Assembly (NCBI RefSeq): GCF_003096555.1
Contig: NZ_QEKM01000001.1
Span: 2,046,001 to 2,110,000, forward strand
Reading direction: 5' to 3'
Origin: Simplicispira sp. 125
GTDB lineage: Bacteria; Pseudomonadota; Gammaproteobacteria; Burkholderiales; Burkholderiaceae_C
Length of the DNA stretch: 64,000 nucleotides
Positions 19,223 to 26,842 of this stretch are shown here, piece by piece. The translations under genes were made by a program, and so were the position numbers. How positions within the stretch are numbered: position 1 is the stretch's first letter; each line of letters begins with the position of its first letter. The notes below the pieces were generated by a model, which made no database searches, was not told the DNA's origin, and worked only from the letters and a program-made list of their open reading frames with translations.

Positions 19223-19852
19223 ATGGCGCGCCTCCCACTGCCTGCCGCCACCCGGCGCCCTGTGAGCACACGGCGCGCGGCCAAAACCCCGCCCCCCTTG
19301 CCGCGCCTGCTGCTGCTGAACAAGCCCTTCGACGTACTGACCCAGTTCAGCCCCGATGCCGAGGGCCGCGCCACACTCAAGGACTTTGTGGACGTACCCG
19401 GCGTGTACCCGGCCGGCCGCCTGGACCGCGACAGCGAAGGCCTGCTGCTGCTGACGAATGACGGCCCCCTGCAGGCCCGCATTGCCGACCCACGCCACAA
19501 ACTGGCCAAAACCTACTGGGTGCAGGTGGAGGGCTGCCCTACCGAAGAGCAACTGCGCTGCCTGCGCGAAGGCGTGACGCTCAAGGATGGCCCCACTTTG
19601 CCCGCCCAGGCCCGGCCCCTGGAGTCGCCCACGCTATGGGAACGCCACCCGCCCGTGCGCTTTCGCCAGAGCATCCCCACGGCCTGGCTGGAGCTCACCA
19701 TCCGCGAAGGCCGTAACCGCCAGGTGCGCCGCATGACCGCCGCTGTGGGCCTGCCCACGCTGCGACTGGTGCGCGTACGCATCGGCCCCTGGAGTCTGGA
19801 CGGCCTGGCGCCAGGAGAATGGCGCGAGGTAGCGCCAACGCTGCGGATCTGA
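19223..19852 (+). CDS. rluE: rRNA pseudouridine synthase, RluE-like (RsuA family)
   Basis: A 209-residue enzyme that isomerises uridine to pseudouridine in ribosomal RNA. Seen: [13 protein letters not shown], the catalytic Asp68 in [28 protein letters not shown], and the C-terminal [19 protein letters not shown]. There is no S4 domain, which with the short length favours the RluE branch (23S rRNA U2457 in E. coli numbering) over RsuA or RluB. The first ~25 residues are basic and Pro/Ala-rich, probably a disordered RNA-binding tail. It is the last gene of the run starting at panB; gpsA is convergent ~100 bases away. Confidence 0.85.
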   Translation: MARLPLPAATRRPVSTRRAAKTPPPLPRLLLLNKPFDVLTQFSPDAEGRATLKDFVDVPGVYPAGRLDRDSEGLLLLTNDGPLQARIADPRHKLAKTYWVQVEGCPTEEQLRCLREGVTLKDGPTLPAQARPLESPTLWERHPPVRFRQSIPTAWLELTIREGRNRQVRRMTAAVGLPTLRLVRVRIGPWSLDGLAPGEWREVAPTLRI

Positions 19853-19953
19853 CAGGAAAAGCATGAAAGGACCCGCCCATTAATACCATGTTCCGTGCCC
19901 TTGGCGTTGCGGCGCTTGGGCACTTGGCACCAGACACACCCGCCGCCAAGCGC

Positions 19954-20976
19954 TCAGCGGGCCTCGATCTCTCCCTCGCCCTTGGGCTCACGCTCCATCA
20001 GGGCTGCCACAGCCTCCTCAGGGCGCAGTTTTCCATCGAGCAGGGCCACCACGGCTTCGCTGATCGGCATCTCCACGCCTAAATCACGGGCACGCTGGAC
20101 CACCGTGCGGGCACAGTACACACCCTCGGCCACATGGCCCAGCGAGGCAACCGCCTGTTGCAAGCTGTTGCCCTGCGCCAGCAACAAGCCCACCCGGCGG
20201 TTGCGCGACAGGTCGCCGGTGGCGGTCAGCACCAGGTCACCCAGGCCTGACAAGCCCATGAAGGTATCCAGGCGTGCGCCCAGCGCCAGGCCCAGGCGGG
20301 TCATTTCGGCCAGGCCGCGTGTGATGAGGGCGGCGCGGGCATTGAGGCCCAGTTGCAGGCCATCGCACAAGCCGGTGGCGATGGCCAGCACGTTCTTCAC
20401 GGCGCCCCCCACTTCCACCCCTACGATGTCGTCATTGGCGTACACACGCAGACTGGGACTGTGAAAGGCCGACACCAGGGCATCGCGCACAGTGGCGTGC
20501 TCGCTGGCGGCCACCAGGGCGGTAGGCTGGCCACGGGCCACTTCCTGCGCAAAACTGGGGCCGCTGAGCACACCAGCCAACAGATCAGGCGCCACCTGTG
20601 CGCGCACTTCGTGCGCCAGCAGGCCCGAGTAGCCCGCATCCCCGGCGTCGGCCTCAAAGCCTTTGCACAGCCAGGCCACGGGCGCGGCGCAAGCGCGCAG
20701 TTGCACCAGCATGCCGCGCAGGCCCGCCATGGGCGTGGCGACGATGACAAGGTCAGACCGATCGGCCAACGCTGCCACATCACCGCTGGCCACGGCCAGG
20801 GAAGGCGGCAGCGCGATGCCCTCCAGGTAGCGGGCGTTGCTGCGGCTGGCCTGCATCTGGGCCACCTGTGCGGCGTCACGCGCCCACAACGTGACAGCAT
20901 GGCCGTCCGGGTGAGAGGCAGCACTGATGGCCATGGCAGTGCCCCAGGCACCAGCACCAAAGACTATTATTTTCAT
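19954..20976 (-). CDS. gpsA: Glycerol-3-phosphate dehydrogenase [NAD(P)+]
   Basis: A 340-residue cytosolic enzyme that reduces dihydroxyacetone phosphate to sn-glycerol-3-phosphate for phospholipid synthesis. Seen: Rossmann motif [10 protein letters not shown] at residues 7-16, [36 protein letters not shown], the active-site [14 protein letters not shown] with catalytic Lys near 190, and [20 protein letters not shown]. Its ATG (20974-20976) directly continues repeat copy 7, so MKII is encoded by repeat tail sequence and there is no good Shine-Dalgarno. It follows secB, with which it is usually linked in this group. Confidence 0.95.
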   Translation of the reverse strand: MKIIVFGAGAWGTAMAISAASHPDGHAVTLWARDAAQVAQMQASRSNARYLEGIALPPSLAVASGDVAALADRSDLVIVATPMAGLRGMLVQLRACAAPVAWLCKGFEADAGDAGYSGLLAHEVRAQVAPDLLAGVLSGPSFAQEVARGQPTALVAASEHATVRDALVSAFHSPSLRVYANDDIVGVEVGGAVKNVLAIATGLCDGLQLGLNARAALITRGLAEMTRLGLALGARLDTFMGLSGLGDLVLTATGDLSRNRRVGLLLAQGNSLQQAVASLGHVAEGVYCARTVVQRARDLGVEMPISEAVVALLDGKLRPEEAVAALMEREPKGEGEIEAR

Positions 20977-21018
20977 AGCTACTTGCGCTTTCCAGACAAG
21001 CGCTAGAGGCCAAAAATA
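20963..21018 (-). repeat. Palindromic repeat copy 7, overlapping the gpsA start codon
   Basis: On the minus strand: GGCCTCTAGCGCTT, GTCTGGA, AAGCGCAAGTAGCT, then ATGAAAATAATAG. The ATG is the gpsA start codon. The copy fills the whole secB-gpsA spacer. Confidence 0.85.
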
Positions 21019-21027
21019 CCCAAAACT

Positions 21028-21486
21028 TTACTGGGGCAGTTGCGATGCCGGTGCGCCAGCAGCCTGGGCCTGCTGTTGTTCGAACATGGCCTGGAAGTTG
21101 ATTTCAGCCAGGTGCACGGGCGGGAAACCGGCACGGTTGACCACATCGGCCACGTTGCCGCGCAGGTAGGGGTAAACGATTTGCGGGCAAGCCACGCCGA
21201 CCACGGCACTCATCTGCTCTTCAGGAATGTTGCGGATCTCAAAAATACCCGCCTGCTTAGCTTCGATCAGGAACACGGTCTTGTCCTTGATCTTGGTCTG
21301 CACGGTGGCGGTCACGCAGATTTCGTAAATGCCTTCGGCCACGGTCGTGGCTTCCACACCCAGCTGGATGTCCACGTTGGGCTGTTCCTGCTCCAGCAGG
21401 ATACCGGGGGAATTGGGTTGCTCGAGCGACAGGTCCTTGAGATAGACGCGCTGGATCTGGAACACGGGATTTTCTTGATCGGCCAT
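21028..21486 (-). CDS. secB: Protein-export chaperone SecB
   Basis: A 152-residue tetrameric chaperone that keeps presecretory proteins unfolded and delivers them to SecA. Seen: [19 protein letters not shown] near the N-terminus, [29 protein letters not shown] and the helix [19 protein letters not shown], all strongly conserved. ATG 21486 (MADQENP) was chosen over an in-frame start 31 codons upstream, whose Cys-rich extension comes from a terminator-like region. A T-tract hairpin lies between grxC and secB, so secB-gpsA may be a sub-operon. Confidence 0.95.
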   Translation of the reverse strand: MADQENPVFQIQRVYLKDLSLEQPNSPGILLEQEQPNVDIQLGVEATTVAEGIYEICVTATVQTKIKDKTVFLIEAKQAGIFEIRNIPEEQMSAVVGVACPQIVYPYLRGNVADVVNRAGFPPVHLAEINFQAMFEQQQAQAAGAPASQLPQ

Positions 21487-21512
21487 GGTGGTGAAGTCTT
21501 TCAGCTCAAACC

Positions 21513-21573
21513 GGGCTGCGCACAGCGCACAGCCCACACAAAAAAACCGCCGCAGGAAACGCTCCCGCAGCGG
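21513..21573 (-). terminator. Terminator after grxC, plus a second hairpin in the secB leader
   Basis: Read on the minus strand: CCGCTGCGGG (21573-21564), a 7-base loop, CCTGCGGCGG (21556-21547), ten pairs allowing two G-U, then seven Ts (21546-21540): a rho-independent terminator pattern for the rhodanese-grxC unit. A second hairpin (GGGCT...AGCCC, 21513-21535) sits in the secB 5' leader. Confidence 0.65.
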
Positions 21574-21588
21574 GCACATGGGGCAGGA

Positions 21589-21849
21589 TTATGCAGCGCC
21601 CAGCAGCGGCATCAGCCCGCCGCGCGCATCCAGGGCCGCCATATCGTCATACCCGCCCACATGGGTCTCGCCAATGAAGATCTGCGGCACGGTGCGCCGA
21701 CCGGTGGTTTCCATCATCTGGGTGCGTGCGACTGGATCGGTATCGATACGGATTTCCTCGATCTGCTCCACGCCCTTGGACTTGAGCAGTTGCTTGGCAC
21801 GAATGCAGTAAGGGCAGACGGCGGTGGTGTACATCTTGACGGCTTGCAT
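21589..21849 (-). CDS. grxC: Glutaredoxin 3
   Basis: An 86-residue thioredoxin-fold thiol reductase that uses glutathione to reduce disulfides and glutathionylated proteins. Seen: the dithiol active site CPYC (Cys12, Cys15), the cis-Pro segment GRRTVPQIFIGETHVGG and the GG-D glutathione-binding end GGYDDMAAL. The size is exactly that of bacterial Grx3. AAAGGA lies 8 bases before the ATG. It is encoded after the membrane rhodanese and before secB, a gene order common in betaproteobacteria. Confidence 0.95.
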   Translation of the reverse strand: MQAVKMYTTAVCPYCIRAKQLLKSKGVEQIEEIRIDTDPVARTQMMETTGRRTVPQIFIGETHVGGYDDMAALDARGGLMPLLGAA

Positions 21850-21884
21850 GTTCTATCCTTTCAGGCGTGCGGCACGCAGGGGTT

Positions 21885-22289
21885 TCAGGATTTTTCGACC
21901 GGCATGCCCGCGTCCTTCCAGGCCTTGAGCCCACCGGCGAGGACCTGGGCGTTTTCGTAGCCGAGTTTGCGCGCCATGGCGGCAGCGCGCGTGGCACGCC
22001 CTCCGCTGGCGCACACCATCACCACGGGAATGGCCTTGTTCTTCACAACGCTGGGCAGCCGCGCCTCCAACTCGCCCAGCGGGACGCTCTTGGAACCGCC
22101 AGCGTGCCCTGCGGCGTATTCATCGGCCCCGCACACATCGATCAGCACGGCTTTTTCGCGGTTGATCAGCTGCACCGCGTTGGCGACCGTCAAGCCACCC
22201 GCTGCTCCTTTAAGCATCGGCACTGCCAGCAAGGCCCCCGAAACAAGGGCCAGAACGATCAAATACCAGTTTTCGACGATGAATTTCAC
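21885..22289 (-). CDS. Membrane-anchored rhodanese-like protein
   Basis: A 134-residue single-domain rhodanese with an N-terminal membrane helix (residues ~8-27, WYLIVLALVSGALLAVPML). Seen: the domain core VLIDVCGADEYAAGHAGGS and the active-site loop with Cys93 in VCASGGRAT, which can carry a persulfide. It probably faces the cytoplasm or periplasm from the inner membrane and handles sulfur transfer; its exact partner is unknown. Start is GTG 22289 with AAGGAA before it. It is the first gene of the unit with grxC, and divergent from gpmA. Confidence 0.88.
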   Translation of the reverse strand: MKFIVENWYLIVLALVSGALLAVPMLKGAAGGLTVANAVQLINREKAVLIDVCGADEYAAGHAGGSKSVPLGELEARLPSVVKNKAIPVVMVCASGGRATRAAAMARKLGYENAQVLAGGLKAWKDAGMPVEKS

Positions 22290-22297
22290 GTTATTCC

Positions 22298-22326
22298 TTG
22301 GGTTGCAAACAGTGCAATTTTAGAAT
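22298..22326 (+). promoter_or_regulatory. Candidate sigma-70 promoter for gpmA
   Basis: TTGGGT (22298-22303), a 17-base spacer, and TAGAAT (22321-22326), which would give a leader of about 27 bases to the gpmA ATG. The spacing is ideal, and both boxes match the consensus at most positions. Predicted by eye. Confidence 0.5.
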
Positions 22327-22359
22327 GATGGGTTTCGACTCGCTTTTTCTAGGGACACC

Positions 22360-23103
22360 ATGCATAAACTTGTTCTGATCCGCCACGGCGAATCCACCTG
22401 GAACCTGGAAAACCGCTTCACAGGCTGGACCGATGTGGACCTGACTCCCACGGGTGTATCGCAGGCCATGTCGGCCGGCAAACTGCTCAAGGCCGAAGGC
22501 TACGATTTCGACGTGTGCTACACCAGCGTACTCAAGCGCGCCATCCACACCCTGTGGTACGCGCTGGACGAAATGGACCGCCTCTGGCTGCCCGTGCACA
22601 AGCACTGGCGCCTGAACGAGCGCCACTATGGCGCTCTGCAAGGGCTGAACAAGGCCGAAACCGCCAAACAGTACGGCGACGAGCAAGTGCTGGTCTGGCG
22701 CCGCAGCTACGACACCCCCCCGCCTGCGCTGGACGCCACCGACCCGCGCAGCGAGCGCGGCGACCGCCGCTACGCCGGGCTCGATGCCAGCCAGGTGCCG
22801 CTGACCGAATGCCTGCAGGATACGGTGGCGCGCGTGCTGCCGTTCTGGAACGACACCATGGCCCCGGCCATCCGCTCGGGCCAGCGCCTTTTGGTGTCGG
22901 CACACGGTAATTCGATCCGCGCCCTGGTGAAATACCTGGACAACATTGCAGACGAAGACATCGTCGGGTTGAACATTCCCAACGGGATTCCACTGGTTTA
23001 CGAATTAGATGCAAACCTCAAGCCCATCCGCCACTACTATCTGGGTGATGCTGAAGCGGCTGCAAAGGCCGCCGCCGCCGTGGCGTCACAAGGCAAGGCA
23101 TAA
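22360..23103 (+). CDS. gpmA: 2,3-bisphosphoglycerate-dependent phosphoglycerate mutase
   Basis: A 247-residue glycolytic and gluconeogenic enzyme that interconverts 3- and 2-phosphoglycerate through a phosphohistidine. Seen: [10 protein letters not shown] with the phosphorylated His9, [24 protein letters not shown], the acid-base Glu region [24 protein letters not shown] and the second catalytic His in [11 protein letters not shown]. Length and motifs are canonical for the cofactor-dependent type. It is monocistronic by context: divergent from the rhodanese gene and followed by a hairpin and the S41 protease. Confidence 0.95.
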   Translation: MHKLVLIRHGESTWNLENRFTGWTDVDLTPTGVSQAMSAGKLLKAEGYDFDVCYTSVLKRAIHTLWYALDEMDRLWLPVHKHWRLNERHYGALQGLNKAETAKQYGDEQVLVWRRSYDTPPPALDATDPRSERGDRRYAGLDASQVPLTECLQDTVARVLPFWNDTMAPAIRSGQRLLVSAHGNSIRALVKYLDNIADEDIVGLNIPNGIPLVYELDANLKPIRHYYLGDAEAAAKAAAAVASQGKA

Positions 23104-23121
23104 AGGCCCGCTTGAAAATGG

Positions 23122-23155
23122 CGCACTGCTGCGGCTGCACCGGCCCAGCAGTGCG
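23122..23155 (+). terminator. Perfect 10-bp stem-loop after gpmA
   Basis: CGCACTGCTG (23122-23131) and CAGCAGTGCG (23146-23155) form a perfect stem with a 14-base loop, 18 bases after the gpmA stop. No T tract follows, so it may be a transcript-stabilising or rho-assisted end rather than an intrinsic terminator. Confidence 0.4.
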
Positions 23156-23231
23156 AAAGAATGTGCCGGTACGGGAACCCGCGCGGGCCAGGCCCTTCCA
23201 AGGTGTATATTGAGTTGGCTAAAGGATGTGT

Positions 23232-24668
23232 ATGGGCCAGAAAATGAAAATTGTCGGTTGGGTGTCGGTCGGCGTGCTGGCCGGGGCACTGACCACGGTA
23301 TCACTGCAAACCGTGGCGCGCGGCGCCATGACGCCGCTACCGCTGGAAGAGATCCAGCAGCTTTCGGCCGTTTTTGGCCTGGTCAAGACCGACTATGTTG
23401 AGCCGGTAGACGACAAGAAACTCATCACCGACGCCATCTCTGGCATGGTTGCCAGCCTGGATCCGCATTCGCAGTATTTCGACAAAAAGTCTTTTGCTGA
23501 ATTCCGCGAGGGCACGTCGGGCAAGTTTGTGGGTGTCGGCATCGAGATCACCCAGGAAGACGGGCTCATCAAGGTAGTCTCACCCATCGAAGGCTCGCCC
23601 GCGTTCCGCGCAGGACTCAAAACCAACGACCTGATCACCAAGATCGACGAAACCGCCGTCAAGGGCCTGTCGCTGGGCGACGCAGTCAAAAAAATGCGTG
23701 GCGAGCCCGACACCAAGGTCACCCTCACCATCTTCCGCAAGGACGAGAGCCGCACCTTCCCCGTGACCATCACGCGCGAGGAAATCAAGACGCAATCGGT
23801 CAAAGCCAAGATGATCGAACCCGGCTATGGCTGGATTCGCCTGTCGCAGTTCCAGGAACGCACGGTGGAAGACTTCGTGCGCAAGGCCGAGGAACTCTAC
23901 AAGCAAGATCCCAAGCTCAAGGGCCTGGTGCTGGATCTGCGCAATGACCCGGGCGGCCTGCTGGACGCTGCCGTAGCCATCTCCGCAGCCTTTCTGCCAC
24001 CCGATGTGACCGTGGTGACCACCAACGGACAGTTGGCCGAAAGCAAGGCCACCTTCAAGGCCTCGCCAGAGTTCTATGCCCGCCGGGGCGGCGACCCGCT
24101 CAAACGCCTGCCTGCCGCCCTCAAGAGCGTGCCGCTGGTGGTACTGGTGAACGAAGGTTCAGCCTCGGCCAGCGAGATCGTCGCCGGTGCACTGCAGGAC
24201 CACAAGCGCGCCACCGTCATGGGCAGCCAGACCTTTGGCAAGGGCTCCGTGCAAACCGTGCGCCCCCTGGGGCCGGACACCGGCATCAAGCTGACCACGG
24301 CGCGCTACTACACGCCCAGCGGCAAGTCGATCCAGGCGCGCGGCATCGTGCCCGACGTGATGCTCGATGAAACGGCCGAAGGCAACGTTTTTGCCGCTCT
24401 GCGCATGCGCGAAGCCGACCTGGAAAAGCACCTGAACAACGGCCAGACCGAAGAGAAAAAGGACGAAGTCCGGGAAAAAGCCCGCGAGGATGCCCGCAAG
24501 CGCCTGGAAGAAGAAGCCAAGAAACCGGTCACCGAGCGCAAGCTGCCCGAGTTTGGAACCGACAAGGACTTCCAGTTGGCCCAGGCACTGAACCAATTGC
24601 GCGGCAAGCCGGTGCTGGTGAGCAAAACCCAGACCGAGCGCAAGGAAGAGAAGAAAGAAACGCAGTAA
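23232..24668 (+). CDS. S41 family C-terminal processing peptidase
   Basis: A ~478-residue periplasmic serine protease of the CtpA/Tsp family. Layout: N-terminal membrane or signal helix (residues ~4-25), a PDZ domain (~90-170; KFVGVGIEITQEDGLIKVVS, GSPAFRAGLKTNDLI), and a catalytic domain with the nucleophile in GSASASEIVAGAL (~309-320) and the general-base Lys in TFGKGSVQT (~336). The C-terminal ~70 residues are very charged (repeated E/K/R), probably a coiled or disordered tail. Start ATG 23232 lies 6 bases after AAAGG; ATG 23226 is too close to it. Such proteases trim cell-wall hydrolases or periplasmic proteins. It is followed by a strong terminator. Confidence 0.9.
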   Translation: MGQKMKIVGWVSVGVLAGALTTVSLQTVARGAMTPLPLEEIQQLSAVFGLVKTDYVEPVDDKKLITDAISGMVASLDPHSQYFDKKSFAEFREGTSGKFVGVGIEITQEDGLIKVVSPIEGSPAFRAGLKTNDLITKIDETAVKGLSLGDAVKKMRGEPDTKVTLTIFRKDESRTFPVTITREEIKTQSVKAKMIEPGYGWIRLSQFQERTVEDFVRKAEELYKQDPKLKGLVLDLRNDPGGLLDAAVAISAAFLPPDVTVVTTNGQLAESKATFKASPEFYARRGGDPLKRLPAALKSVPLVVLVNEGSASASEIVAGALQDHKRATVMGSQTFGKGSVQTVRPLGPDTGIKLTTARYYTPSGKSIQARGIVPDVMLDETAEGNVFAALRMREADLEKHLNNGQTEEKKDEVREKAREDARKRLEEEAKKPVTERKLPEFGTDKDFQLAQALNQLRGKPVLVSKTQTERKEEKKETQ

Positions 24669-24691
24669 GCGGCCACCCGCTCTGCCCCACA

Positions 24692-24718
24692 GGGCCGGTT
24701 ACGAACCGGCCCTTTTTT
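24692..24718 (+). terminator. Rho-independent terminator after the S41 peptidase
   Basis: GGGCCGGTT (24692-24700), loop ACG, AACCGGCCC (24704-24712), then TTTTTT. A nine-pair perfect stem with a T tract: a textbook intrinsic terminator, 23 bases after the stop codon. Confidence 0.92.
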
Positions 24719-24739
24719 CTGCCCACTGCACCTGAAACC

Positions 24740-25489
24740 ATGACCGACGACCAGCTCCTGCGCTATTCCCGCCATATCCTGCTCGACGAGGTAGGCATCG
24801 AAGGGCAAGAACGCATCCTGGCGGCCCATGCGCTCATCATCGGCGCGGGAGGACTGGGCTCCCCCGCAGCCCTTTATCTGGGGTCTGCCGGGGTGGGCCG
24901 GATTACACTGGTGGACCACGACACGGTGGACCTGACCAACCTGCAACGCCAGATTGCCCACACGCTGGAGCGCGTAGGCCAGACCAAGGTCACGTCGGCC
25001 GCGCAGGCAGTGCACGCCATCAATCCCGAGGTACGGATCACCACCATCGCGCAGCAGGCCGATGCCGCTTTGCTGGAGCGCCTGGTGCGCGATGCCAGCG
25101 TGGTACTCGACTGCTCTGACAACTACGCCACGCGCCAGGCCATCAACGCAGCATGCGTGCGCCAGGGCAAGCCGCTGGTAGCGGGTGCAGTGATCCGTTT
25201 TGATGCGCAGATCTCCGTGTTCGACCCGCGTGATGCCCAGTCACCCTGTTATGCCTGCATCTTCGACCCGCAGGCCCAGTTTGAAGAAGTGGCCTGCTCC
25301 ACCATGGGCGTGTTTGCGCCGCTGGTCGGCGTGGTGGGCGCCATGCAGGCCGCCGAGGCGCTCAAGCTGATATCGGGCGCCGGGCCGTCGCTCGCCGGAC
25401 GGCTGCTGATGCTGGACGGGCGCCGCATGGAGTGGAGCACCCTGCACGCTGCGCGCAACCCCGCTTGTCCGGTGTGCGGGCCACTGTAG
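24740..25489 (+). CDS. moeB: Molybdopterin-synthase adenylyltransferase (MoeB/ThiF/HesA family)
   Basis: A 249-residue E1-like enzyme that adenylates the C-terminal glycine of MoaD or ThiS for sulfur transfer. Seen: LLRYSRHILLDEVGIEGQ, the ATP loop GAGGLGSPAALYLGSAGVG near residues 36-54, VDLTNLQRQIAH, the catalytic-type CSDNYATRQAIN and ACSTMGVFAPLVG, and a zinc site formed by CYAC and CPVC. There is no C-terminal rhodanese domain, so it is the MoeB rather than MOCS3 type. No moaD or thiS is nearby, so MoeB versus ThiF cannot be decided from context; MoeB is the better sequence match. Confidence 0.88.
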   Translation: MTDDQLLRYSRHILLDEVGIEGQERILAAHALIIGAGGLGSPAALYLGSAGVGRITLVDHDTVDLTNLQRQIAHTLERVGQTKVTSAAQAVHAINPEVRITTIAQQADAALLERLVRDASVVLDCSDNYATRQAINAACVRQGKPLVAGAVIRFDAQISVFDPRDAQSPCYACIFDPQAQFEEVACSTMGVFAPLVGVVGAMQAAEALKLISGAGPSLAGRLLMLDGRRMEWSTLHAARNPACPVCGPL

Positions 25490-25515
25490 AGCGCGACGGC
25501 AGCGAAAAGCCACGG

Positions 25516-25531
25516 GTAGGAATTTGCCTAC
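25516..25531. promoter_or_regulatory. Inverted repeat GTAGG-N6-CCTAC, site 1
   Basis: GTAGGAATTTGCCTAC lies about 90 bases before the receiver gene start. The same 5-6-5 pattern recurs at 28201-28216 at the other end of the two-component module. It resembles RcsB/NarL-type dimer sites (TAGGAATTTGCCTA), so the LuxR-type regulator encoded here is a natural candidate. Inference. Confidence 0.5.
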
Positions 25532-25619
25532 ACCCAGCCGGTACCACGACTGGCACAATCCGGGTCACTCCCCCTGTACAGTAACTCCACGGTTGCGAGA
25601 CATTTGCCTCGGCCATGGA

Positions 25620-26027
25620 ATGGACACGCCAGTGAAGCTCAAAACCTACATCGTCGAAGACAACGCCACCATCCGCGAGAACCTGATTGGTACGCTGGAA
25701 GAATTGGCGGCTGTTGAGTCGGTGGGGGTGGCCGACACGGAGGAGGAAGGCAAGCAGTGGCTGACCTCGAAACCCGCGCAATGGGACATGGCCATCATTG
25801 ATCTTTTTTTGCGCCAGGGCAGTGGCCTGGGTGTGTTGGCAGCCTGTCGTAACCGCCTGCCCCACCAGCGCCTGGTGGTGCTCAGCAACTATGCCACCCC
25901 GGATATCCGCATGCGCTGCGCCCAGCTGGGCGTCGATGCCGTGTTCGACAAATCCAACGAAATCGACGATCTGATCGACTACTGCATCGCCCAAGGCAAG
26001 GCACTGCCCGACGTGCGTGCCCACTGA
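25620..26027 (+). CDS. Stand-alone response regulator receiver protein
   Basis: A 135-residue CheY-like protein with only a receiver domain. Seen: the acidic pair Glu13-Asp14 (YIVEDN), phospho-acceptor Asp61 (IIDLFLRQGSG), a Ser in VVLSNYA and Lys111 (VFDKSN). No output domain, so it should act through protein contact or as a phosphate sink. ATG 25620 (MDTPVKLKTY) was chosen over an in-frame start 32 codons up, since the extension has no homologous look. It lies next to a LuxR-type regulator and a histidine kinase and has a GTAGG-N6-CCTAC site upstream, which suggests it is controlled by or feeds into that system. Confidence 0.88.
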   Translation: MDTPVKLKTYIVEDNATIRENLIGTLEELAAVESVGVADTEEEGKQWLTSKPAQWDMAIIDLFLRQGSGLGVLAACRNRLPHQRLVVLSNYATPDIRMRCAQLGVDAVFDKSNEIDDLIDYCIAQGKALPDVRAH

Positions 26028-26071
26028 TGCTCCCGCGGCCATGCCCCGCAGGCACAGAGGGCCGTGCCAAT

Positions 26072-26704
26072 TCAATCGATCAATCGGTTCTTCAAGGCGT
26101 AGTACGTCAGATCACTGTTGGACGACAACCCCATTTTTTCCATCAGGCGCGTGCGGTAGGTGCTCACCGTCTTCACGCTCAGCGACAGCGCCTTGGCAAT
26201 ATCACCCGCTGTTTCTCCACGCGCCAGCTTCAGAAAAACCTGGAATTCGCGCTCGGAGAGTTGCTCATGTACCGGCGCATCGTCTTTGCGATGCAGCTGC
26301 TGCGCCAACAGTTCGGCCACCACGGGCGTCACGTAGCGACGGCCCAGCGCAATGGTGCGGATGGCCTCCACGATCTCGCTGGGCTCGCACTCCTTGTTGA
26401 GGTAGCCGCTGGCTCCCTGGCGGATCATGCTGATGGCGTAATGCGTTTCCGGGTAACCGCTCAAGATCAGGATGCCCATGTCGGGCGCCTTGGCGCGCAG
26501 CATGGCCAGGGCATCGAGCCCGCTTTGCCCCGGCATGGCCAAATCCATAAGCAGCACATTCACCTCGGCGTTGCGGATCAGGTCGATGGCTTCGCGGCCA
26601 TTGGACGCCTCGCCCACCACCCGCAAATCCACATGCTCGCTCAAGAACTGGCGCAGACCCGAACGCACAATCGCATGGTCATCCACGATACCGACATTGA
26701 TCAT
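26072..26704 (-). CDS. LuxR/NarL-family response regulator
   Basis: A 210-residue DNA-binding regulator. N-terminal receiver domain with Asp8-Asp9, phospho-acceptor Asp54 (LLMDLAMPGQSG), Ser/Thr in ILILSG and Lys104 (GYLNKE); C-terminal LuxR helix-turn-helix LSEREFQVFLKLARGETAG followed by LSLSVKTVSTYRTRLMEKMG. ATG 26704 (MINVGIVDDHA) gives a normal N-terminus. It is transcribed divergently from the histidine kinase, 138 bases between starts, so the two are the likely cognate pair. Its closest described relatives in plan are UvrY/RcsB/NarL-type regulators. Possible targets are the GTAGG-N6-CCTAC sites at 25516 and 28201. Confidence 0.92.
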   Translation of the reverse strand: MINVGIVDDHAIVRSGLRQFLSEHVDLRVVGEASNGREAIDLIRNAEVNVLLMDLAMPGQSGLDALAMLRAKAPDMGILILSGYPETHYAISMIRQGASGYLNKECEPSEIVEAIRTIALGRRYVTPVVAELLAQQLHRKDDAPVHEQLSEREFQVFLKLARGETAGDIAKALSLSVKTVSTYRTRLMEKMGLSSNSDLTYYALKNRLID

Positions 26705-26842
26705 TGGACAGACTTTCCGCATACAGACGCGGCTGCACGCATGGTTGTTTTTGTATTGGCTGCACATTCAGCAACAGAGCGCGCAGCAGGCTGGCCACAT
26801 TATGCTGATTTCCATTTTTCGCATTGACCTTTGGAGAATTTC

